Source: an uncultured Bacteroidales bacterium
GTDB lineage: Bacteria > Bacteroidota > Bacteroidia > Bacteroidales > WCHB1-69
NCBI GenBank assembly: GCA_946407715.1
Contig: CAMJPH010000006.1
Span: 1 to 49,350 of the forward strand
DNA length: 49,350 nucleotides
Reading direction: 5' to 3'
Position 1 is the stretch's first letter. Each line of letters begins with the position of its first letter. Shown one piece after another: positions 1 through 8,017 of this stretch. The notes under the pieces were generated by a model. The model made no database searches. It was not told the DNA's origin and saw only the letters and a list, made by a program, of their open reading frames with translations. Made by a program: the position numbers and the translations under genes.

Positions 1-2
1 GA

Positions 3-1055
3 TCTTTCGATTCTATCGATAACGCCCCTGAGGAAAAAGAGCGTGGTATCACCATCAACACCGCTCACATTGAGTATCAGACGGCCAACCGTCACTATGC
101 TCACGTTGACTGTCCCGGCCACGCCGACTATGTGAAGAACATGGTTACGGGTGCTGCCCAGATGGACGGCGCTATCCTCGTTGTGGCTGCTACCGATGGT
201 CCTATGCCGCAAACTCGTGAGCACATCCTGTTGGCAAAGCAGGTCGGCGTTCCGAGAATGGTCGTTTTCATGAACAAGGTTGACTTGGTTGACGACCCTG
301 AGTTGCTCGACCTCGTTGAAATGGAAATCCGCGACCTCCTCAACTTCTACGGTTTCGACGGCGACAACAGCCCTGTCATCCGTGGTTCTGCCCTTGGTGG
401 TCTGAACAAAGAACCCAAGTGGGTTGAAAAAATCATCGAACTGATGGATGCCGTTGACACTTGGATTCCGCTGCCTCCTCGTGATGTGGATAAAGACTTC
501 CTCATGCCTGTTGAGGACGTGTTCTCCATCACCGGTCGTGGTACCGTTGCTACCGGTCGTATTGAGACGGGTATCATCCACACCAGCGATCCCGTTGATA
601 TCATCGGTATGGGTGCAGAGAAACTGAAATCAGTCGTTACCGGTGTCGAGATGTTCCGCAAGATTCTTGACGAAGGTGAAGCTGGCGATAACGTGGGTCT
701 GTTGCTCCGTGGTATCGACAAGGACGAAATCCGCCGTGGTATGGTTATCGCGAAACCGGGTTCCATCCATCCGCACAAGAAATTCAAAGCTTCCGTGTAC
801 GTGTTGAAGAAAGAAGAAGGCGGCCGTCACACTCCGTTCGGCAATAACTATCGCCCGCAATTCTACTTCCGCACCACTGACGTTACCGGTGCCATCACCC
901 TGCCCGCAGGCGTTGAAATGTGCATGCCTGGTGATAACGTGGAAATCACGGTGGAACTGCTCTCTGAAATCGCTCTGAACATGAACCTCCGTTTCGCTAT
1001 CCGTGAGGGTGGTCGTACGGTCGGCGCTGGTCAGGTTACCGAAATCTTAGACTAA
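3..1055 (+). CDS. tuf: Elongation factor Tu (5' end outside window)
   Basis: Translation GTPase that delivers aminoacyl-tRNA to the ribosome. The frame is open from the window edge and covers about 350 residues; the first ~50-60 residues, including the P-loop, are missing. Visible are the G2 region (RGITIN), G3 (DCPGHADY), G4 (NKVD) and the domain II/III signatures up to the C-terminal [15 protein letters not shown] stretch. It ends in TAA and is followed at once by a hairpin terminator and tRNA-Trp, a usual arrangement for tuf in Bacteroidetes. Identification is certain; only the N-terminus is unseen. Confidence 0.97.
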   Translation, partial: SFDSIDNAPEEKERGITINTAHIEYQTANRHYAHVDCPGHADYVKNMVTGAAQMDGAILVVAATDGPMPQTREHILLAKQVGVPRMVVFMNKVDLVDDPELLDLVEMEIRDLLNFYGFDGDNSPVIRGSALGGLNKEPKWVEKIIELMDAVDTWIPLPPRDVDKDFLMPVEDVFSITGRGTVATGRIETGIIHTSDPVDIIGMGAEKLKSVVTGVEMFRKILDEGEAGDNVGLLLRGIDKDEIRRGMVIAKPGSIHPHKKFKASVYVLKKEEGGRHTPFGNNYRPQFYFRTTDVTGAITLPAGVEMCMPGDNVEITVELLSEIALNMNLRFAIREGGRTVGAGQVTEILD

Positions 1056-1075
1056 GACTCCATCTAACACCAATA

Positions 1076-1109
1076 AAAATCGGGGTGTTGAATAAAGCAC
1101 CCCGATTTT
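1076..1109 (+). terminator. Intrinsic terminator after tuf
   Basis: A 7-bp GC-rich stem (CGGGGTG at 1081-1087 with CACCCCG at 1098-1104) is extended by an A-run on the left and a T-run on the right (1105-1109). It lies 20 bases after the tuf stop and just before tRNA-Trp. Confidence 0.85.
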
Positions 1110-1111
1110 AC

Positions 1112-1182
1112 AGGGGAATAGTTTAAGGGCAGAATAGTGGTCTCCAAAACCATTGATGGGAGTTCGAATCTCTCTTCCCCTG
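1112..1182 (+). tRNA. trnW: tRNA-Trp (anticodon CCA)
   Basis: The cloverleaf can be folded by eye. The acceptor stem is 1112-1118 with 1175-1181. The anticodon stem GTGGT/ACCAT encloses loop CTCCAAA, with anticodon CCA at 1144-1146. The T-arm is 1158-1174 with loop TTCGAAT. The discriminator base is G1182. The 3' CCA is not encoded. The D-arm is short (71 nt in total) but keeps a GG in the loop. Placement directly after tuf is typical of Bacteroidetes. Confidence 0.95.
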
Positions 1183-1187
1183 CTAAG

Positions 1188-1215
1188 AAAGTCAGGCCTC
1201 TGTAGCCTGACTTTT
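1188..1215 (+). terminator. Intrinsic terminator after tRNA-Trp
   Basis: Perfect 7-bp stem GTCAGGC (1191-1197) and GCCTGAC (1205-1211) with a 7-nt loop, flanked by AAA and TTTT. It closes the tuf-trnW unit. Confidence 0.85.
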
Positions 1216-1233
1216 GTTTTATAAGCGGTCACC

Positions 1234-1959
1234 ATGATTTTGATGTACCATAATGTGGACGAACAGACTGGTTTCAATACCGTTTCCGCCGATAATTTTG
1301 AGCGGCAGATCCGTTTTGTGAAACAGCATTGGCAACTCACCGATATGGACACTTACGTGCGCGAATGTCGGACGAATCCGCGTATGGCTACCGTGACTTT
1401 TGATGACGCTTATTCCTGCCTTGCCGATTCCGTTTTGCCCATCATTCGGCAACTGGAAATACCAATTACAGTCTTTGTCCCTGTCTCCTATATAGGAAAA
1501 CACAACGAATGGGATGAGAATCATTTTGATTATAAGAGACTTAATATCCTTTCTTGGAATGAAATCGAGAGCTTGTCACAAAATTCAAACGTCACTATCG
1601 GTTCGCACGGCATGAGTCATACTTCGTTTGGAAAAATGTCAAACAACCAGTCGGAAGATGAATTAAGAAAGTCAAAGGAAATGTTGGAAAAACATCTACA
1701 GAAATCGGTGGACTATTTCGCTTTTCCTTTTGGTCAGAACAAGGATTTTGGCTGTGCTACTCCAGAACTGTTGCAAGAAATCGGTTTTAAGGCCGCCTTT
1801 ACCACGCTGTGGAAACGGAATAATATGCATCAAAATCCTTATCGTCTTTGCCGTATAGAGATCAAACCGACAGATTCCGTAGAGGATTTCCAATGTTATT
1901 TGAATCGCAAAATCGATTTTCGATTTATCAAACAGGAAATTAAAAATCTGATACGCTAA
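1234..1959 (+). CDS. Polysaccharide deacetylase (NodB-type, CE4)
   Basis: A 241-residue single-domain protein of the NodB/CE4 fold, which removes N- or O-acetyl groups from polysaccharides with a divalent metal. Visible motifs are TFDDAY (catalytic and metal-binding Asp pair, about residues 53-58), SHGMSH with the two metal His of the H-x3-H motif, and FAFPFG, the usual third motif. No signal peptide or membrane segment is seen, so it may act on cytoplasmic lipid-linked or glycan precursors. ATG 1234 starts the first motif (MILMYHNVD) typical of the family; ATG 1243 is an alternative. There is no clear Shine-Dalgarno sequence. It stands just before the sugar-modifying pair at 2152-3851, suggesting surface-glycan synthesis. 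Confidence 0.85.
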   Translation: MILMYHNVDEQTGFNTVSADNFERQIRFVKQHWQLTDMDTYVRECRTNPRMATVTFDDAYSCLADSVLPIIRQLEIPITVFVPVSYIGKHNEWDENHFDYKRLNILSWNEIESLSQNSNVTIGSHGMSHTSFGKMSNNQSEDELRKSKEMLEKHLQKSVDYFAFPFGQNKDFGCATPELLQEIGFKAAFTTLWKRNNMHQNPYRLCRIEIKPTDSVEDFQCYLNRKIDFRFIKQEIKNLIR

Positions 1960-2049
1960 AATTGTGGTGACGTTTCAGGAAACGTCTTTACAAGGGCTAT
2001 CTCATTTGTTTGCGTGTATTCGAAATGCATGTACCTTTCCTCTGAAATT

Positions 2050-2077
2050 GTAGAGACGTTTCATGAAACGTCTCTAC
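2050..2077. repeat. 28-nt perfect palindrome
   Basis: The left half begins GTAGAGACG and the right half is its exact reverse complement; the centre is TTTCATGAAA. It resembles dispersed REP-like palindromes rather than a terminator, since no T-run follows. Confidence 0.8.
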
Positions 2078-2116
2078 AGCGTCTATTTCATCTGTCTGTG
2101 CATATTTGAAATTTAT

Positions 2117-2126
2117 GTACCTTTGC
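2117..2126 (+). promoter_or_regulatory. Bacteroidetes -7 element of the aminotransferase
   Basis: TGTACCTTTGC matches the TAnnTTTGC element of Bacteroidetes sigma-ABfr promoters and lies about 25 bases before the start codon. The homologous place in repeat unit 1 (2031-2040) has TACCTTTCC, i.e. a spoiled copy. A clean -33 TTTG is not evident. Confidence 0.5.
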
Positions 2127-2151
2127 ACGCTTTTCTTAAAAAGATAAAGTG

Positions 2152-3279
2152 ATGAATCCAATTCAGATGGTCGATTTGAAAAGTCAGTATTTGCGCGTCA
2201 AACCGGAAATTGACGCGGCCATTCAGCATGTGTTGGATTCAACCGCCTTCATTCAGGGTTCACCCGTTTTTGATTTTGAACAGCAACTTGCCCAATATGC
2301 TGGCTCTAAATATGTTGTGAGTTGTGGAAACGGAACAGATGCGCTACTGGCCGCCTTGATGTCACTCGGCATTGGAGAAGGCGATGAGGTCATTATACCG
2401 GCATTCACGTTTATCGCAGCCGTGGAGGTCATTGCGCTGTTAGGGGCTACGCCTGTGTTCGTGGACGTATGCGAGAACAGTTTCAACATGGATGTAAACG
2501 TGCTTGAGAAGGCCGTCACACCTAAAACCAAAGCCCTCATACCAGTCCATTTATATGGACAATGTGCTGACATGGAACCCATTCTGGATATTGCAAAAAA
2601 GCATAATATCAAGGTGATAGAAGATGCGTGCCAAGCTGTAGGGGCCACATACACATTCTCGGATGGTACGATGAAACAGGCGGGAACTATGGGTGATGTC
2701 GGATGCTTGTCGTTCTTCCCTTCCAAAAACTTAGGTTGTTACGGCGACGGCGGTGCGATGATGACACAAGACGCGGATTTAAGCGAGCGACTGCGAGCCA
2801 TTTGCAAACACGGCTCGAAAGAAAAATATCACCATCAGTTAGTGGGTCTCAACTCGCGCCTCGACACGTTGCAGGCTGCAATCCTTATGGCGAAACTCCC
2901 TCACTTGGACGATTTTATCGCCGCCCGTGGATTTGCAGCTCAGTATTATTATGAGGCTCTAAAAGGTCTTGATTGGATTGAACTACCTGTTATTAAAGAA
3001 AATACGACGCATACGTTTCACCAGTTCACGCTAAGAGTGAAAGAGGGGAAACGAGATGCTTTGAAGCAATATCTGGCGGAGAAAGGCATTCCGTCAATGA
3101 TTTATTATCCGGTTCCTGCTCATCTGCAACCTGCTTACCAGTATTTGGATTACAAAGAAGGGGATTTTCCTGTTGCAGAACAGTTATGCCGTGAGGTTCT
3201 GTCATTGCCTATGCATACAGAACTGTCAGAGAATCAGCTACAATATATTTGTAAAACCATCGTTGATTGCCCGTTATGA
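2152..3279 (+). CDS. Sugar aminotransferase, DegT/DnrJ/EryC1/StrS family (WbpE/WlbC-like)
   Basis: A 375-residue PLP-dependent transaminase of nucleotide-sugar synthesis. The internal-aldimine lysine is in SFFPSKNLGCYGDGGA (K192). DACQAVGA and the GNGTDAL segment also match the family, as do HHQLVGLNSRLDTLQAA and the C-terminal SLPMH. Overall it reads closest to WbpE/WlbC, which aminate the 3-keto group of UDP-GlcNAc-3-ulosonate. The next gene, the matching N-acetyltransferase, strengthens this. ATG 2152 is preferred over the adjoining GTG 2149. The stop overlaps the next start (ATGA), implying translational coupling. The dehydrogenase of the pathway (WbpB/WlbA) is not in the window, so the exact substrate is inferred. 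Confidence 0.9.
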   Translation: MNPIQMVDLKSQYLRVKPEIDAAIQHVLDSTAFIQGSPVFDFEQQLAQYAGSKYVVSCGNGTDALLAALMSLGIGEGDEVIIPAFTFIAAVEVIALLGATPVFVDVCENSFNMDVNVLEKAVTPKTKALIPVHLYGQCADMEPILDIAKKHNIKVIEDACQAVGATYTFSDGTMKQAGTMGDVGCLSFFPSKNLGCYGDGGAMMTQDADLSERLRAICKHGSKEKYHHQLVGLNSRLDTLQAAILMAKLPHLDDFIAARGFAAQYYYEALKGLDWIELPVIKENTTHTFHQFTLRVKEGKRDALKQYLAEKGIPSMIYYPVPAHLQPAYQYLDYKEGDFPVAEQLCREVLSLPMHTELSENQLQYICKTIVDCPL

Positions 3280-3851
3280 ATGATTTTTTCGCACATGAAA
3301 CCGCTGTTTTGGATGAAGGATGCCGGATAGGGAAAAACACTAAAATCTGGCATTTTACGCATGTTATGTCGCAGGCTGTGATTGGGGAAAACTGCGTGTT
3401 AGGGCAGAATGTGATGATAGCCAACTGCGTGACGTTGGGTAACAATGTGAAAGTTCAGAATAATGTGTCTGTCTATGAGGGTGTTACGTGTGAGGATGAT
3501 GTCTTTTTGGGACCCTCCATGGTATTCACGAATGTTATTAACCCGAGGGCTTTCATTGATCGGAAGAAAGAATTCCGTCCCACGTTTGTTCGTCAAGGGG
3601 CAACCATCGGGGCGAATGCCACTATCGTTTGCGGCCATACCATCGGGCGGTATGCGATGATTGGAGCGGGAGCAGTGGTTACCCGTGATGTCCCTGATTA
3701 TGCGTTAGTTACCGGTTTGCCCGCTTGCCAAACAGGGTGGGTGAGCGAATGCGGATGCCGACTGCAGTTTGGCAGTAACGGTCTGGCTGTCTGCCCCGAA
3801 AGCGGTCAAAGATACCAGTTGTCCAACCATCAGGTCAAAAAGATAGAGTGA
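3276..3851 (+). CDS. UDP-amino-sugar N-acetyltransferase, left-handed beta-helix (WbpD/WlbB-like)
   Basis: A 191-residue hexapeptide-repeat acyltransferase. Repeats of the form IGENCVLGQNVMIANC run through the protein, and the NPRAF...K-EFRPT-V--GATIGANATI region is characteristic of WbpD/WlbB. Those enzymes acetylate the 3-amino group of UDP-2-acetamido-3-amino-2,3-dideoxyglucuronate using acetyl-CoA. It starts at ATG 3276 inside the stop of the aminotransferase (ATGA overlap), so the two are an operon. The C-terminus has a Cys pair (ECGC, then a CPESG motif) that looks like a small metal-binding appendix found in some family members. Product: probably a di-N-acetylated uronic acid for O-antigen or capsule. 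Confidence 0.88.
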   Translation: MNDFFAHETAVLDEGCRIGKNTKIWHFTHVMSQAVIGENCVLGQNVMIANCVTLGNNVKVQNNVSVYEGVTCEDDVFLGPSMVFTNVINPRAFIDRKKEFRPTFVRQGATIGANATIVCGHTIGRYAMIGAGAVVTRDVPDYALVTGLPACQTGWVSECGCRLQFGSNGLAVCPESGQRYQLSNHQVKKIE

Positions 3852-3852
3852 T

Positions 3853-6453
3853 ATGGGTAGGTGCATCTTACGTATTCTTCTGTTGGTCATAGTGTTGGCG
3901 TTCTCCTCAATAAGGGTCTTCGCCACACATCAACGTGCTGGCGAAATCAGCTACACTTACATTTCCGGTTTGACATACGAGTTCACCATCGTTACTTACA
4001 CCTATACGCCAAGTCCCGCTGATCGTCCACAGATTGAGGTTTTCTGGGGCGATGGCACCTTCTCCGAGATAGATCGGCTCATCAAGGTCAACATGGACAA
4101 CAACATAAGCAAGAACGTGTATGTCACGCAGCATACGTTTCCCGCCGCCGGCACTTTCCATGTCACGTTTGAAGACCCCAACCGCAATGCCGGTATCGTG
4201 AACATTCCGAGTTCGGTAGAGATACCCTTTTTTATTGAAACTATTCTGATTATCAACCCTTTCATTGGCGGAAACTCCTCTCCGCAGCTTTTGAATCCAC
4301 CATTGGACAATGGTTGTACGAATGTTCCTTACTACCACAATCCGGGAGCCTACGATGCGGAGGGTGACAGTCTGTCGTATTCGCTTATCAACTGCCGTGG
4401 CTATGAAGGTGAGGACATTCCCGGCTACACGCTTCCACAGGCTTCCAATTATATCGAGATTGACCCTGTTACAGGCGATTTAACGTGGGATTCCCCTCTC
4501 ATGGCGGGGGAATACAATGTTGCTATTCTGATTCAGGAATGGCGTAACGGAGTGCTCATCGGCAGTATGGTCAGGGACATGCAAATCACCATTGCGGCGT
4601 GCAATAATGAGCCTCCCGTTGTGGAAGTGTATGATACGTGTGTGATTGCCGGTACCAGAATAGACAAGCTTGTGCATGTCAAGGATGAGACTTCCACGCA
4701 TGTCACACTGACGGCTACAGGCGAACCTTTCATGCTCAGTGAGTCACCCGCGCAGTTTTCCGAAATCACCGACAGTGTTCCATACGCCACCCATTTCGTT
4801 TGGAAAACCACATGTGGACATGTTAAATCGCTTCCTTACGAGGTGATGTTTAAGGCGAAAGACAACGGCCCGCAAGTGGAGCTTGTCTCATTCAAGACGT
4901 TCCATATTCGTGTTATTGCCCCTGCTCCTGAAAATTTAAATGCTGTTCCCGATGGAAATGTAATTCACTTGGATTGGTCTCCCGACTCCTGCTCCAATGC
5001 AGTCGGATATGATGTTTATCGTCGAAATGGGATTGATGAATTCGAACCTGATTCCTGTCAAACGGGATTGCCTGCCGAAGCCGGTTACGTCAAAATCGGC
5101 CATACGGAATCCTGGGCGGACACGCTGTTTACGGACGACGGATCCTCGCAACCGCTGTACCATGGTAATGAATATTGTTATCGTGTCGTTGCTTTGTTTC
5201 CGGACGGATCCGAAAGTATTGTTTCCGACAAAGTGTGCGTTCATATAGCCAGTGATGCTCCCGTCATCGTTAACGCGGATGTGGTGGCAACGGATAGTGA
5301 CACGGGTCGTGTTCTCGTTCGCTGGCTGTTTCCGCCGGAAATGGATTCTGTCGCTTTCCCGCCGCCTTATCAGTATCAGCTTTTCAGGATTTCTTCAAGT
5401 TATGAGGATGAATTGATTTATTCAGTTGATGTGCCGGAAAATTTAGCTGACACGATTTCTTTTTTAGATGAAAATCTAAACACATTGGATTTTGATTATG
5501 CCTACCAAGTGAAGATTTCAAATCAGGATACATTCATTGAGAAATCGGATCCGGCCACTTCTATTTATCTGACTATATCTTCTGCGGACAAACGTTTGTC
5601 GCTTTCATGGACGGATAATCAGCCGTGGAATAATGTGCGATACAAAGTGTTCCGATATAATGAACATATTGTAGGTTGGGACTCCATAGCGACTGTGATG
5701 GAAACCCGTTATACGGATTACAATCTTGAAAACGGAAAGACTTATTGTTACTATGTTGAGGCTGAAGGATATTATTGGTTGCCTGACACGATAGGGCCTT
5801 TATATAACCGTTCGCAACAGGAATGCGGCGTTCCATACGACAATGATCCGCCCGAAATGCCGGAAATCACCATCACCACGGACTGCCAAAATGTGCTGTT
5901 TGAATGGGGTTTCAGTTCAGATTCCGCTGCCACAGATGCCGTGCATTACTATATTTATTTCAAGCCCACTTTGGAAGGGACATTCACTTGTGTTGACTCC
6001 TTTGACAATGCGGAGATTTGCTTCCCCGCTCCGTGCAGCTATTCCATCAATGCGAGCGGGTCAGAGGTACTTGTCGGTTGCTACGCCATGCGAGTCGCCG
6101 ACAACAACCACAATGTTACCGAGATGACGGATTCGGTTTGCATTGACGTTTTCGAATGTCTGGATTACCGGTTGCCGAACGTCTTTACACCAAATGGTGA
6201 CGGTATTAACGATGTTTTCACGCCGTTCATGCCCTATTCCGGTGTCACCAAGATAGAGATGGAGATATACAACAGATGGGGGAAACGGGTTTTCCGCACG
6301 ATAGATCCTGATATTTTGTGGGATGGTGCTGACGAGACGACGAAGCAACCTTCCTCGGACGGTGTTTATTATTATGGTTGCAAGCTGTACGTCAACACCC
6401 TTTCAGGAGAGGTGACTTATTTGCTTAATGGTTCGATTACGGTGATTCGGTAA
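3853..6453 (+). CDS. Secreted multidomain protein with fibronectin-type folds and T9SS type B (CHU_C) tail
   Basis: An 866-residue exported protein. Residues 1-24 are a signal peptide ending VFA. The N-terminal part (about 25-350) is a beta-rich region of PKD/cadherin-like character (FWGDGTF, LTWDSP). About 355-760 contain Fn3-like repeats with YDVYRRNG, YCYRVVALF, YKVFRYNE and YCYYVEAEG. From about 770 comes the gliding-motility-type CHU_C domain (LPNVFTPNGDGINDVF, then EIYNRWGKRVF, DG-YYY), the T9SS type B sorting signal. It starts 1 base after the acetyltransferase stop, so it may be cotranscribed. It is likely a surface adhesin or structural protein; the ligand is unknown. Confidence 0.9.
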   Translation: MGRCILRILLLVIVLAFSSIRVFATHQRAGEISYTYISGLTYEFTIVTYTYTPSPADRPQIEVFWGDGTFSEIDRLIKVNMDNNISKNVYVTQHTFPAAGTFHVTFEDPNRNAGIVNIPSSVEIPFFIETILIINPFIGGNSSPQLLNPPLDNGCTNVPYYHNPGAYDAEGDSLSYSLINCRGYEGEDIPGYTLPQASNYIEIDPVTGDLTWDSPLMAGEYNVAILIQEWRNGVLIGSMVRDMQITIAACNNEPPVVEVYDTCVIAGTRIDKLVHVKDETSTHVTLTATGEPFMLSESPAQFSEITDSVPYATHFVWKTTCGHVKSLPYEVMFKAKDNGPQVELVSFKTFHIRVIAPAPENLNAVPDGNVIHLDWSPDSCSNAVGYDVYRRNGIDEFEPDSCQTGLPAEAGYVKIGHTESWADTLFTDDGSSQPLYHGNEYCYRVVALFPDGSESIVSDKVCVHIASDAPVIVNADVVATDSDTGRVLVRWLFPPEMDSVAFPPPYQYQLFRISSSYEDELIYSVDVPENLADTISFLDENLNTLDFDYAYQVKISNQDTFIEKSDPATSIYLTISSADKRLSLSWTDNQPWNNVRYKVFRYNEHIVGWDSIATVMETRYTDYNLENGKTYCYYVEAEGYYWLPDTIGPLYNRSQQECGVPYDNDPPEMPEITITTDCQNVLFEWGFSSDSAATDAVHYYIYFKPTLEGTFTCVDSFDNAEICFPAPCSYSINASGSEVLVGCYAMRVADNNHNVTEMTDSVCIDVFECLDYRLPNVFTPNGDGINDVFTPFMPYSGVTKIEMEIYNRWGKRVFRTIDPDILWDGADETTKQPSSDGVYYYGCKLYVNTLSGEVTYLLNGSITVIR

Positions 6454-7329
6454 TTATTTCATCCCTCGTGCGGCTTTGATTTTGTCATACGCCTCGTTCA
6501 CTTTCGCGAAGGTTTCCTCCGCTTTTTTGCGGACATCCTCGCCAAGGTGGCTCACTTTGTCGGGGTGGTGTTTCATGGCCGCCACACGATATGCCTTTTT
6601 CACTTCTTCGTCGGTGGCATTGGGCGAGACCCCGAGAATCTTGTAACAATCGTCGAGGCTCGGGCCGGAACGTGGTGTGTAGCTACTGTCGCTGGATTGG
6701 TCATAGTAGCCACCTCTTGAATATCCGCCGCCGTACCCGCTGCTCCCCGTATCGCCGTAAGTTCCGCTGTAAGAGAAACCGACGTACATCATCTTGAGGG
6801 CTTCGTAGGTGACGTTATCGACTCCGCACCAGCTGGAAATTCGACGGATGGCTTCCAACTCCTGTTGATGGGCGTTGCCGTCGGCGGTGGCAAACCCGAA
6901 CAGACATTGCAGGATGGCCATCTTCTCTTGGATGGTTGCATACTGGCGGATTTTGTCGCAAGCCTCTTGGCAGGCTGAGGCGGTGTCTTCGCTGTTCAAG
7001 ATATCGCGGAAAAGAAGCATTAGTTGCGAGATGTCGCTGTGCGGGAAAGCTTTTTGGAAATATTGCTTACAGTAGTTTAATTCAGACTGGAGCAAGCGGT
7101 TGTTGTCAGCTTTGGCTACATAGCCGATAAGTGTAAGTAGCTGCTCTTCAAACTGTTCTGGGTTATTATAATATTGCTGACGGTTTTCATCGAAGACTTC
7201 TTGTGCCCTTCTGGCTCTGCGGTTGTTACGGATGCTGTCGAAGAGGGAGCCGATCAGGAAGCCGCCGAACGCGCCGCCAAGCCCGCCCATCGCAAAGCCG
7301 ATTATACTGAAAAGGATGGTGTATATCAT
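6454..7329 (-). CDS. TerB-like / J-domain membrane-anchored cochaperone (DjlA-like)
   Basis: 291 residues. One N-terminal membrane segment with Gly-rich turns (residues 1-28) is followed by a basic stretch and a TerB-like helical domain (about 45-165). Next comes a Gly/Tyr/Ser-rich linker (about 180-220) and a C-terminal J domain with the HPD triad at 255-257, which stimulates DnaK. This order (membrane, TerB, linker, J) is that of DjlA-type cochaperones. Its stop abuts the stop of the convergent CHU_C gene with no gap and no visible terminator. The DnaK partner is not in the window. Confidence 0.88.
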   Translation of the reverse strand: MIYTILFSIIGFAMGGLGGAFGGFLIGSLFDSIRNNRRARRAQEVFDENRQQYYNNPEQFEEQLLTLIGYVAKADNNRLLQSELNYCKQYFQKAFPHSDISQLMLLFRDILNSEDTASACQEACDKIRQYATIQEKMAILQCLFGFATADGNAHQQELEAIRRISSWCGVDNVTYEALKMMYVGFSYSGTYGDTGSSGYGGGYSRGGYYDQSSDSSYTPRSGPSLDDCYKILGVSPNATDEEVKKAYRVAAMKHHPDKVSHLGEDVRKKAEETFAKVNEAYDKIKAARGMK

Positions 7330-7391
7330 TGGTTAGTGAATAGTGAACAGTGGATTAGTGAGCGGTGGTTGGTGTGATTATTAGTTGAAAG

Positions 7392-7913
7392 TTACCAGAT
7401 ATGCGCGTCGGTGTCGAACCAGGTGCCTTGGAGCCGCATGGTCTGTTCGATGACATCGCGGACAGCACCGTCACCGCCGTTGCAGAAGGAGATGTAGTCG
7501 GCAAGCTCTTGGATTTCGATGGCGGCGTCGGCGGGACAGCATTTTACTCCGGCGAGTTTCATCATTGGGTAGTCGGGGATGTCATCGCCCATTACCAACA
7601 CTTCCTCGGGTTTGAGGTTGTTGGCGGCGAGATATTCGTTAAAGACTTTGATTTTGTCGCTGACATGCAGGAACATCTCCATACCGTGGAACTCTCTGAA
7701 CCGCAGTCGCATTGATTCGGCAAAGCCGCCGGAAATGACTGCCACTTTGTATCCTTTCTTGAGGGCGTAATGCAGTGCGTAGCCGTCTTTGACGTTGGTG
7801 GCGCGCACTTGCTCCCCGTCACTCATCACGAACACTTTCCCGTTTGACAGCACTCCGTCGAAATCGAGGATAAAGGCGCGGATAGGGTGTAGTTTCTCTT
7901 TGTAGTTTTTCAT
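7392..7913 (-). CDS. kdsC: 3-deoxy-D-manno-octulosonate-8-phosphate phosphatase (KdsC-like HAD)
   Basis: A 173-residue HAD phosphatase of the small, cap-less KdsC type, which makes free KDO for lipid A-core. The nucleophile motif is LDFDGVLSNG (D17, D19); motif II is VISGG; a lysine lies in SDKIKVF; motif IV is VMGDDIPDYPMM. C-terminal CCPADA and GGDGAVRDVIE match KdsC. Length fits the family. A TATTTTTGC promoter element lies at 7990-7998. No KDO synthase gene is nearby, as is common in Bacteroidetes. Confidence 0.92.
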   Translation of the reverse strand: MKNYKEKLHPIRAFILDFDGVLSNGKVFVMSDGEQVRATNVKDGYALHYALKKGYKVAVISGGFAESMRLRFREFHGMEMFLHVSDKIKVFNEYLAANNLKPEEVLVMGDDIPDYPMMKLAGVKCCPADAAIEIQELADYISFCNGGDGAVRDVIEQTMRLQGTWFDTDAHIW

Positions 7914-7989
7914 TATGCTTGTTTTTTGTCTTTTTTGTGAATAGTTTCACCGTTGATTTCTTTGCCTCAAAGCAGAAAATTTTCGGTCG

Positions 7990-7998
7990 GCAAAAATA
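7990..7998 (-). promoter_or_regulatory. -7 element of kdsC
   Basis: Read on the minus strand as TATTTTTGC, matching TAnnTTTGC, about 77 bases before the start. Confidence 0.5.
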
Positions 7999-8017
7999 GC
8001 AAATTTTCGGCTCAAGA

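Larger units (their letters stand above)
1964..2131 (+). repeat. 86-bp imperfect tandem duplication with palindromes
   Basis: Unit 1 (1964-2049) and unit 2 (2050 to about 2131) align along their whole length with an offset of 86. Each starts with an inverted repeat (1969-1986; 2050-2077) and ends in the same AT-rich stretch with TGTACCTTT. The second palindrome is perfect over 28 bases; the first has decayed to an 8-bp stem with a 2-nt spacer. The repeat fills the gap between the deacetylase and the aminotransferase and carries the latter's likely promoter. Confidence 0.8.
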
